From DATKKG01 sp035543015 (GTDB lineage: Archaea; Thermoproteota; Nitrososphaeria; Conexivisphaerales; DTJL01), in NCBI GenBank assembly GCA_035543015.1, contig DATKKG010000001.1, forward strand, positions 1 through 37,501: a DNA stretch of 37,501 bases, read 5' to 3'. This document shows, in pieces, positions 31,247 to 37,501 of the stretch (its first letter is position 1; the number at the start of each line of letters is the position of its first letter). The notes below the pieces were generated by a model. That model made no database searches and was not told the DNA's origin. It was given only the letters and a program-made list of their open reading frames with translations. The translations under genes were made by a program, and so were the position numbers.

Positions 31247-31903
31247 TTATGGCCTTCTCATTGTGTCACCCTCGGGCCTTAGCTTGATAAGACCGTTAAT
31301 TGGGTCAATCACGTTATGAAACTCGTTGGCGTTGCCCACGGCTCGCATTGCGGCAAAGGCACGGACGGTCGCTTGGGGAAAGACATCGAGCAATCTGTTC
31401 GCCGCGCCCATGAGCGTGGAACCGCGAGTGATGACGTCGTCAACCAACAATATCTCGTCGATAGAAGAAAGCGAGGTCTGAACGCTCAGCGAGTCGTAGT
31501 GGTCCGCGGGTCGAGGCCTCTCGGAGGCGGGGCTGAAAGCTGATTTGCGCACAGCCTTGGTCCTGATGAGGCATGGGGCAACTGCCCGGCCAAGTCCCTT
31601 CGCAAGCAAGGCGTTGGCTATGCGTTCGGGGACCCAGAGGCTGTCGGCCCGCATCAAGGTGCTTTTTGGCACTGGAATCAATATGCTGTTCGGCTTGAAG
31701 GAATAGATGAATGGTAGCTTGGACCGCTCTTTCTATACTGCATCGGCAATCCATTGTGACAGCGGGACCGGCGGGCGTTTGAGGAACTCGTCGTTTTTCA
31801 AAGCGAGCATAACGCGTCTAGAGTATATCGTGGGGTCAGAATTCGGACGAGGAGTATAGGATGGGAGAGAAGTGAATTCCAGCTCCTCGATGTGGATATT
31901 CAA
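31247..31903 (-). pseudogene. ComF-like phosphoribosyltransferase interrupted by TAG
   Basis: The frame from TTG at 31903 to the stop at 31247 codes for about 218 residues with one in-frame TAG at 31735-31733. Before it: NIHIEELEFTSLPSY and RRVMLALKNDEFLKRPPVPL. After it: KERSKLPFIYSFKPNSILIP, VPKSTLMRADSLWVPERIAN and the PRPP loop ILLVDDVITRGSTLMGAANR. The IPVP(K)xxxxR, VPERIA and VDDVxTxGST motifs fit ComF-type type I phosphoribosyltransferases. Both halves read well, so the TAG is recent, a sequencing error or read through. A shorter product could restart at TTG 31681. The gene begins three bases after the DprA-like gene, in an operon. Confidence 0.8.
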
Positions 31904-31906
31904 TTG

Positions 31907-32608
31907 TCAGGGGACAACCTTGAGTATCCTTGAAGGATTAGGAAGGACTTCGAGCACTTGGTCGAGGTTCGTAAGTACGGCGGCCCCGTAGTCAAGCATT
32001 TCGTCAGGCCAGCTGAGCGAGCCGTTGTTGAAAACGTCTTTCCAGATGAAGAGGGGGCGTCCAAGTCTCAACGCTTCCCAACCCTGGCTCAGCGTCCCGC
32101 TTGTGTTTCCTGCTTCGATGATGATCGAGGCGTCGCAGAGCAGGGCCATCGTCTTGTTCCGGATGATGAAGTTGCTACGCTGGATAGGCTGTCCGATAGG
32201 GAATTGCGAGACGGCCAGATGCTGCACCATGATTCGCTGCTGGAGGTCGCGGTTCTTCGAGGGATAGAACTTGTCCAGCGGCGTTCCGAGCACGGCCAGC
32301 GTCCGCCCGCCGGAATCAATTGCCCCTGTGTGGGCCGCCGTGTCAATTCCCTCCGCAAGACCGCTCACGATGACGACGTCCTTCTTGACGAGCTCACGGG
32401 AAATGCGATTGGCCGTCCCTAGGCCGCCGGGCGAAGCCTTTCTGGTTCCAACTATCGCAACCCGAGAACCCTGGATTGGGATCTTCATCCCACCCGCGAC
32501 ATACAGCCGCTCCGGAGCGTTCTTCGTCTCCACATCATTGAGTGGTCGGTCCAAGATTTCCTCCGGAGTGAATGCTGATATTCCCCTCCTTTGGGGCATT
32601 CCTATCAC
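31907..32608 (-). CDS. DprA/Smf-like Rossmann-fold protein
   Basis: A 233-residue protein with only the DprA Rossmann core. Motifs are SRVAIVGTRKASPGGLG, VVIVSGLAEGIDTAAHTGAI, GGRTLAVLGTPLDKFYP, FIIRNKTMALLCDASIIIEA and NTSGTLSQGWEALRLGRP. In bacteria DprA loads RecA on incoming single-stranded DNA; related SLOG-fold proteins bind nucleotide ligands in defence and signalling. The sterile-alpha-like N-terminus and the winged helix of full DprA are missing. The start is GTG at 32608 (or ATG at 32599), with TATA-like sequence (minus, 32627-32639) about 25 bases upstream. It is followed by the ComF-like gene: an archaeal pairing of two competence-type families. Confidence 0.88.
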   Translation of the reverse strand: MIGMPQRRGISAFTPEEILDRPLNDVETKNAPERLYVAGGMKIPIQGSRVAIVGTRKASPGGLGTANRISRELVKKDVVIVSGLAEGIDTAAHTGAIDSGGRTLAVLGTPLDKFYPSKNRDLQQRIMVQHLAVSQFPIGQPIQRSNFIIRNKTMALLCDASIIIEAGNTSGTLSQGWEALRLGRPLFIWKDVFNNGSLSWPDEMLDYGAAVLTNLDQVLEVLPNPSRILKVVP

Positions 32609-32626
32609 TCATCCCTTCGCGTCGTT

Positions 32627-32639
32627 GCTATTGATATGC
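32627..32639 (-). promoter_or_regulatory. Promoter of the DprA-like/PRTase operon
   Basis: GCATATCAATAGC on the minus strand, centred about 25 bases before the GTG at 32608. Confidence 0.5.
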
Positions 32640-32728
32640 AGTCGGTCGCCTGCGCTCTGTCGCTGGAGCCTAGGCTCAGGCCACCGACAGCCCGAGAGGG
32701 CCACGTGCTAATTGGTAATGTTCCTTCC

Positions 32729-32966
32729 GTTGCTAGATAAGCGTTTAGCAACCCCTCTCGCTTGTCCGTCCTGATAACGGTTGGTGGCTATTAAGCACCA
32801 GCGCGACACATGCCGGTTTAGCGATTGAACCGCCTCCTTCGTAAGGAAAGAGATCCCATTGAGCTCATGTGCTGTAAGCATAAAGAGTGGTATGGTTCAG
32901 GAGGCTAAACCGGAAGGACTCGAACCGATGTCATCTAGAGCCTTTTCAGAGCGCCAGACATCGGTT
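32729..32966. repeat. Cluster of inverted repeats in the dprA-importer intergenic region
   Basis: This 238-base stretch holds no gene but many palindromes. Seven-base stem gttgcta/tagcaac (32729-32735, 32746-32752). Bulged hairpin tggtg..cacca (32782-32800). Six-base cacatg/catgtg (32807-32812, 32866-32871) enclosing hairpins cggtt/aaccg and cctt/aagg. Perfect ten-base ccggtttagc/gctaaaccgg (32813-32822, 32904-32913), both arms followed inward by gaacc after 4-5 bases. Perfect ten-base aaccgatgtc/gacatcggtt (32923-32932, 32957-32966). It lies between two divergent promoters, so it is outside both predicted transcripts. An RNA gene, a small inverted-repeat element or a regulator platform are all possible. 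Confidence 0.6.
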
Positions 32967-33002
32967 AGGCGGAATGTATTCGATTGACCCGAACCTCTTA
33001 AC

Positions 33003-33010
33003 AGATAAAT
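33003..33010 (+). promoter_or_regulatory. TATA box of the nucleoside-type importer
   Basis: The sequence agataaat is centred about 32 bases before the ATG at 33039 and only 17 before the ATG at 33024. The spacing favours the second ATG. Confidence 0.5.
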
Positions 33011-33038
33011 ACGATGTGATTCCATGCTCGCACATTCA

Positions 33039-34592
33039 ATGTCGGCACCACAGCCGTACGTATCGCTCCGAGGGATAAGGAAGGCGTTCGGCAGCAACAT
33101 CGCACTGGCGGAGGTGGACTTGGACATCTTCCCGGGAGAGGTCCACGCCCTCCTTGGTGAGAACGGGGCCGGCAAGACCACCTTGATGAACGTGCTTTAT
33201 GGCTTGTACAAGGCCGACGCCGGGACGATCTCCGTCGCAGGAAAGGACGTCAAGGTGTCCGGGCCAAGCGACTCGATTGCTCTGGGCATCTTCATGGTTC
33301 ACCAGCACTTCAGGCTCATCCAGAACTTCACATCTCTGGAGAATGTCATGCTGGAGTCAGGGAGCGGGCTCCTTCTTGACTACAAGGCCTCCAGGAGGAA
33401 GGTCGAGGAGACGGCCAAGGCATACGGGCTCGAGGTCGACCTTGATGCCAAGATAAAATCCCTTCCCATCGGCGCACAGCAGAGGGTGGAGATCCTAAAG
33501 GCCCTCAGCACTAACCCCAAGGTTCTCATCTTGGACGAACCCACCAGCAGCCTGACCCCTCAGGAGGCCGACTCCGTCCTGGCGTCCGTCAGAAAGTTCG
33601 CGGAGAAAGGCCTGGGCGTGGTCTTCATCACACACAAGGTCAGGGAGGTCATGGCTGTGTCTGACCGCATCACCGTGTTGAAGGGAGGCCATCTTGTCAC
33701 CACGGCCCTCGCCAAGAGCCTCAGCGAGAATCGGCTCGTCTCCTTAATGATGGGAGGTGACGAGGCCACGGAACAACTCCTTTCGACCTCGCCTTCATCT
33801 GTCATCGACAGGAGGCGGCCTGAAGTCGCCCTTGCGGTCAAGGGCCTGACGGTTCTAGGTGGAAAGAAGGAGATCGCAGTCTCTGACGTTTCGCTCACAG
33901 TTCAGAAAGGGGAGATACTCGGCCTAGCTGGCGTCTCAGGGAACGGGCAGACGGAGCTGGCGGAGGCGATTACGGGAGTCAGGAAGCCTTTGAAAGGTGA
34001 GATATTCGTCGGCTCGACCCGTGTTGACGGGCGCCCTCCCAGGGAACTCATCAAGCTGGGGGTAGGCTACGTGCCAGAAGACAGGATGGGGGCGGGCCTT
34101 CTCCCTTCGATGCGCGTCATGGAGAACCTCATACTGGGGCACCAGAGGGACGAGCCATTCTCCAAGAAGGGACTGATGGATTACAACGAGGCCGATTCTG
34201 AGGCACGACAAGCGATTGAAGAGTACTCGATAAAGGCGCGCGGACCAGAGGCGAGCGCGGGACAGCTGTCGGGGGGTAACATACAGAAGCTGCTCATAGC
34301 TCGGGCTCTCCTCAAGCAGATGAACCTGGTAGTCGCCCACAACCCGACGCGCGGCCTCGACATCAAGACGACTGACTATGTGCTCAAGTCCCTGTTGAGG
34401 CAGAAAGATGAGGGGGCCGGCGTCCTCCTTATTTCCGAAGACCTGGACGAGCTCATGCTCGTCAGCGACTCCATCTGCGCCATCTTCAAGGGCGAGCTCA
34501 TGGGTCGGGTCGAGCGCAAGGACTTCGACAAGTACGCCATCGGCGCCATGATGGCGGGGAGAAGGCAGGAAGAAGGTGGGAGCCAGGCTTGA
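33039..34592 (+). CDS. BMP-type nucleoside ABC importer, double ATPase
   Basis: About 517 residues with two ABC domains in one chain, as in RbsA/NupO-type importers. First domain: Walker A GENGAGKTT (40-48), degenerate signature PIGAQQRVEILKAL, Walker B LILDEPTSSL. Second domain: altered Walker A GVSGNGQTE, full signature LSGGNIQK, NPTRGLD in place of the usual Walker B acidic end. This asymmetry is normal for the family. It powers uptake of nucleosides or sugars with the two permeases and the binding protein downstream. An ATG at 33024 is possible, but the TATA spacing favours 33039. Its stop overlaps the next start (TTGA). Confidence 0.92.
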   Translation: MSAPQPYVSLRGIRKAFGSNIALAEVDLDIFPGEVHALLGENGAGKTTLMNVLYGLYKADAGTISVAGKDVKVSGPSDSIALGIFMVHQHFRLIQNFTSLENVMLESGSGLLLDYKASRRKVEETAKAYGLEVDLDAKIKSLPIGAQQRVEILKALSTNPKVLILDEPTSSLTPQEADSVLASVRKFAEKGLGVVFITHKVREVMAVSDRITVLKGGHLVTTALAKSLSENRLVSLMMGGDEATEQLLSTSPSSVIDRRRPEVALAVKGLTVLGGKKEIAVSDVSLTVQKGEILGLAGVSGNGQTELAEAITGVRKPLKGEIFVGSTRVDGRPPRELIKLGVGYVPEDRMGAGLLPSMRVMENLILGHQRDEPFSKKGLMDYNEADSEARQAIEEYSIKARGPEASAGQLSGGNIQKLLIARALLKQMNLVVAHNPTRGLDIKTTDYVLKSLLRQKDEGAGVLLISEDLDELMLVSDSICAIFKGELMGRVERKDFDKYAIGAMMAGRRQEEGGSQA

Positions 34593-35626
34593 AAGTCTCG
34601 TTGGACCTGAACGCCCTACTAGACATCCTGGAGCCGTACTTCTACGGCGTCTTGGCGGCCCTCGGGGTGGCCGGGTTGCTGCTCTACCTCCTAGGGTTCA
34701 ACCCGATAGAAGGCTACGCGACTCTCCTGACGGCCTCCTTCGGCAGCGTTACGGGTCTCGGAATCATGCTCATCAAATTCATACCACTTATGCTCATGGC
34801 CCTGGCCTTCGCTGTGCCCATGAAAGCCAAGAAGTTCAACGTGGGCAACGAGGGCCAGTTCTTGGTGGGGGCCATCGGGGCGGCCGTAGCGGCCCTGTCG
34901 TTTAGCGGTCTTCCGTCATTTCTAGCGCTCCCGTTCACTCTCCTTTCGGGCATCGCCTTCGGCGCGCTGTGGGCGCTGCTCCCCGCCCTCATGCTGTATC
35001 GATTCGGCGTCTACGAGGTCATCTCCACGATTTCGATGAACTTCATCTCCTACCAGCTCGTGGACATGGTCGCCCTAAGCCGGTGGAGGGACCCTCTGTC
35101 CGGGCAGCCCATGACGGTAGCTATACCTCCCGCCTTCCAACTTCCGCTGATTTCCGACGCCCTTCACGTCAGTGTGGGGCTATTCATAGCCCTCGCCATG
35201 CCCTTCATCGTGTACTTCTACCTGTACAGGACGGTCTTTGGGTATGAGCTGAGGGCGGTGGGAGACAACCCTAGGGCGGCGTCCAATTTCGGGATAGGCG
35301 CAAAGCTCCTAGCCCCCCTGTCACTGGTCATAGGGGGAGGTTTGGCTGGCCTCGCCGGCTCCATCGAAGTGGCAGGGTACCAACTGAGGTTAATCGAAGG
35401 GATGCAGTTCAACTACGGCCCCCTGAGCGTCATCATAGCCATAATCCCCGATGGGCACCCCATCGGCATCATCTTCGTCACGCTTCTGATTTCGGTGATT
35501 GAAGTGGGATCCAACGCGCTGAAGAGGACCATCGGCGTCCCCGCGGCCTTGGTGTTCGTCATGGAGGCGCTCATACTGCTGTTCGTGCTGCTAGCGAATG
35601 TCATCAAGAGGAGGAGACATAAATGA
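34589..35626 (+). CDS. BMP-type nucleoside ABC importer, permease 1
   Basis: A 345-residue membrane protein of the BPD_transp_2 family with eight to ten helices. Typical signs are the helix-linked MKAKKFNVGNEGQFLVGAIG (near 75-94) and GYELRAVGDNPRAASNFGIG, the cytoplasmic coupling loop that contacts the ATPase. Later it reads GGGLAGLAGSIEVAGYQLRL. These motifs are seen in NupP/YufP permeases. It starts with TTG at 34589 in a TTGA overlap and ends in an ATGA overlap with permease 2, so all three cytoplasmic/membrane parts are translationally coupled. Confidence 0.92.
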   Translation: MKVSLDLNALLDILEPYFYGVLAALGVAGLLLYLLGFNPIEGYATLLTASFGSVTGLGIMLIKFIPLMLMALAFAVPMKAKKFNVGNEGQFLVGAIGAAVAALSFSGLPSFLALPFTLLSGIAFGALWALLPALMLYRFGVYEVISTISMNFISYQLVDMVALSRWRDPLSGQPMTVAIPPAFQLPLISDALHVSVGLFIALAMPFIVYFYLYRTVFGYELRAVGDNPRAASNFGIGAKLLAPLSLVIGGGLAGLAGSIEVAGYQLRLIEGMQFNYGPLSVIIAIIPDGHPIGIIFVTLLISVIEVGSNALKRTIGVPAALVFVMEALILLFVLLANVIKRRRHK

Positions 35627-36546
35627 CCGCGGCAGTGGACTTCATCGCCTACATCCTCACCGTTAGCGTCCCCTACATTCTCGCTGGCGAAGGGATGACT
35701 CTTGCCGGCCGCTCAGGAATGTTCCTAGTCTCCAACGAGGGCGTGATGCTAGCCTCGGCGTCGGCCACCTTCCTCGTGGCCTTCTTCACTGGGAACGTCT
35801 ACTTCGGCCTGGTGGCTGGGGCGCTGCTGGGGGCGCTCTTCGGAGTGCTCATGGGGTTCTTTACCATCACGCTGAAGCAGGACCAGTTTATAGTGGGCCT
35901 TGGACTTTTCATCCTAGGGACGGGTGTGGCTACGATGCTCTACAAGGTCTTCATCGGGGTGACCCTGACTCCTCCCATCTCCGCCACGCTGAAAGGCATT
36001 CAGGCCCTGGAGGTCATTCCCATCATAGGTCCGGTCCTTGCCAAGGAGAACGTGATGTTCTACTTCGCCGTATTGCTCACGGTGTTCATCTGGTTCTTCT
36101 TGTACAGGACGCGCTACGGCCTCAAGGTCAGGTCCGTGGGCGAGTCCCCAAGGACTGCTGACAGTCTAGGAACTAACGTCACACTCGTTAGGTACGCCAT
36201 GACCATCGTGGGCACGGCGATAATCGCCCTGGGCGGCGCCTACATCCCCCTCGTATTCACGGGGACCTACACGGACACACTGATTAGCGGACGGGGATGG
36301 ATCTCTATACTCTTGGCCCTGTTCGGGCGGTGGGACCCCCGTCTTGTGCTGGTCGGTGCCATCGTCTTCGCCGGCGTGGAGGTCTCGGCGTTATACGCCC
36401 AAGTGCTGGGGGTACCGGTACCGAACCAAGTGCTAAGGATGATTCCTTTCATGGTAGCGCTCGTCATCATGGTGGAGGTCTATAGACATGCCGAAGTGCC
36501 CAAGGGCTTAGGCAAGAACTACGACAGGGAGTCCCTAGAGGACTGA
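35623..36546 (+). CDS. BMP-type nucleoside ABC importer, permease 2
   Basis: A 307-residue BPD_transp_2 permease, the usual partner of permease 1 (NupQ/YufQ type). Early it has LAGRSGMFLVSNEGVMLASA, later the coupling loop RYGLKVRSVGESPRTADSLG and GGAYIPLVFTGTYTDTLISG, then RGWISILLALFGRWDPR. It should form a heterodimeric channel with permease 1. The ATG at 35623 overlaps the previous stop (ATGA). About 160 bases with a new TATA box separate it from the binding-protein gene. Confidence 0.93.
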   Translation: MTAAVDFIAYILTVSVPYILAGEGMTLAGRSGMFLVSNEGVMLASASATFLVAFFTGNVYFGLVAGALLGALFGVLMGFFTITLKQDQFIVGLGLFILGTGVATMLYKVFIGVTLTPPISATLKGIQALEVIPIIGPVLAKENVMFYFAVLLTVFIWFFLYRTRYGLKVRSVGESPRTADSLGTNVTLVRYAMTIVGTAIIALGGAYIPLVFTGTYTDTLISGRGWISILLALFGRWDPRLVLVGAIVFAGVEVSALYAQVLGVPVPNQVLRMIPFMVALVIMVEVYRHAEVPKGLGKNYDRESLED

Positions 36547-36665
36547 GCCGCCCATACCTTCGCAGGGTTTTCCCAAATGCCTGGAGGCTCGTGAGTCACT
36601 CTGGGCTCATTCGACTGGAGGGTGGGGGCAGCGGAGGCCCTCACTACCGAAAGTCGAGGAAACCG

Positions 36666-36675
36666 TTTAAATATA
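36666..36675 (+). promoter_or_regulatory. TATA box of the binding-protein gene
   Basis: A strong tttaaatata lies 29-38 bases before the TTG at 36704. It gives the binding protein its own promoter, which would let it be made in excess over the transporter. Confidence 0.65.
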
Positions 36676-36703
36676 CCAATGAGGAACGGAGGATGATTTC
36701 ATT

Positions 36704-37501
36704 TTGCGCGCAATAGCTACAAGAATCATCGTACTCGCCGTCATCATCATAATTGTCATAGGTGGAGTGGGTTACTACTACCTTGCAGGGATGGGACAGT
36801 CTACGCAGACCAAGCACAAACTGGCCATGATCATTTCAGGGCCAGTTTCTGACCAAGACTACGAAGCCCTGGGCTATCAGACGTTGCAGGCACTCCAGAC
36901 CAAGTTCGGCATAACGACGGCGTATTCCGAGAACGTCAATCCGGCTGACGCAACATCAGCAGTGTCTCAGTACGTTTCGGAGGGATATGACGTCATCTGG
37001 GCACATGGCGCCGAGTTCGCTTCGGCCATAGGCGCGGGTACCGACCAACAGGGTGTGGCCGCGCAGTTCCCTAACACCACCTTCATAATCGAGACCGATG
37101 TCCCACCGGCCCAAATCAGGTCAAACTGCTGGGTCATCGATAGGAACTACATCCCAGGTCAGTACGCTGACGGAGCAGCCGCAGCACTCGCCACGAAGAC
37201 GGGCGTCATCGCCTACATCGGCGGTTTGGAGCTTCCCTTCTCTGATGCCGAAGCCAACGCCATCATTCAGGCGGTACACGACACCAACTCTTCGGTCAAG
37301 GTCCTGAGGTACTGGACCAACGACTTCTTCGATCCCGTCGCGGCAGCCAGCGCAGCCAACGCCTTGGTCGCCCAGCACGCCGACGTGATAATCAACTCTC
37401 TGAACCTCGGCTACTTCGGAATCGTCCAGGCCGTGAACAATTCGAATGTGCTCCTGATTGCCAAGTACACGGACAAGATAGCTTCTGCCCCCAACAACCA
37501 G
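36704..37501 (+). CDS. BMP-family substrate-binding protein, partial
   Basis: The gene runs off the right edge; 266 codons are visible. The TTG start follows a purine-rich ggagg 11 bases upstream. Residues about 7-27 are a hydrophobic anchor (IIVLAVIIIIVIGGVGYYYL). No lipobox cysteine is present, so it is held by this helix rather than by lipid. Then comes the periplasmic-binding fold typical of BMP/Med lipoproteins: KLAMIISGPVSDQDYEALGY, YDVIWAHGAEFASAIG, TTFIIETD, VIDRNYIPGQYADGAAAALA and VIAYIGGLELPF. Such proteins capture purine nucleosides or related ligands outside the cell and deliver them to the permease pair upstream. Confidence 0.92.
   Translation, partial: MRAIATRIIVLAVIIIIVIGGVGYYYLAGMGQSTQTKHKLAMIISGPVSDQDYEALGYQTLQALQTKFGITTAYSENVNPADATSAVSQYVSEGYDVIWAHGAEFASAIGAGTDQQGVAAQFPNTTFIIETDVPPAQIRSNCWVIDRNYIPGQYADGAAAALATKTGVIAYIGGLELPFSDAEANAIIQAVHDTNSSVKVLRYWTNDFFDPVAAASAANALVAQHADVIINSLNLGYFGIVQAVNNSNVLLIAKYTDKIASAPNNQ

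Noticed and set aside
32895..32975. Possible minus-strand tRNA, suggested by a GGTTCGAGTCC-like T-arm string
   Set aside because: The bases flanking the loop do not form a T-stem beyond two pairs, and no acceptor or anticodon stem could be built. The string is part of the inverted-repeat cluster.

Overview
This window reads as archaeal chromosome. Many genes have an AT-rich TATA-like box centred 24-30 bases before the start codon, which suggests leaderless transcripts. TTG and GTG starts are common, and co-transcribed genes often overlap by four bases (TTGA or ATGA). Several families are mainly archaeal (DUF131/TIGR00304, AbrB-PIN pairs, the SDH_sah serine protease). The coding sequence looks GC-rich and uses AGG/AAG heavily. 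A mesophilic lineage related to Thaumarchaeota or Thermoplasmatota is plausible, but nothing here fixes the phylum: there is no rRNA, tRNA or ribosomal protein.

Layout. 1-1785 (minus): a coupled cell-envelope cluster with two small proteins, a GT4 glycosyltransferase and the start of a GT2 glycosyltransferase. 1811-3106: a tandem lipocalin-like gene between two copies of a 20-base direct repeat. 3242-5304: VOC protein, small Cys-rich protein, YdjM-type membrane protein and a coiled-coil protein. 5493-5972: two adjacent DUF131 membrane proteins. 6182-7207: a Fic AMPylase behind an array of short operator-like repeats. 7412-10240: SDH_sah protease, DUF350-like membrane protein, secreted transglutaminase-like protein and a 51-residue membrane protein. 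10542-14092: DUF2079 membrane protein, a decayed third DUF131 copy and a second GT4. 14392-16297: an ABC-2 export pair. 16351-19648 (mostly minus): a SnoaL fragment, a beta-helix secreted protein, a TPR fragment, a cNMP-fold protein and a zinc-ribbon/collagen/collar protein. 19812-22633: DUF4386 protein, MDR oxidoreductase and aquaporin. 23085-25034: adenylate cyclase-TPR fusion. 25289-27697: VapBC and AbiE toxin-antitoxin loci separated by a broken RHS fragment. 28172-31049: a FecR-like surface protein and an unrecognised protein. 31247-32608 (minus): DprA-like Rossmann protein followed by a ComF-like phosphoribosyltransferase interrupted by an in-frame TAG. 32729-32966: a cluster of inverted repeats. 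33039-37501: a BMP-family nucleoside-type ABC importer whose binding protein runs off the window.

How genes work together. The importer is a complete set: double ATPase, two permeases and a binding protein. The GT2/GT4/DUF2079 genes point to surface glycosylation. The two toxin-antitoxin loci each carry an inverted repeat over the TATA box, consistent with autoregulation. The cyclase has all expected catalytic residues, while the nearby cNMP-fold protein lacks the usual phosphate-binding arginine, so a local cAMP circuit is not established.

Most unusual items: the intracellular-looking zinc-ribbon/collagen/tail-collar protein, the interrupted DprA/PRTase pair, the Fic operator array, and the palindrome cluster before the importer.
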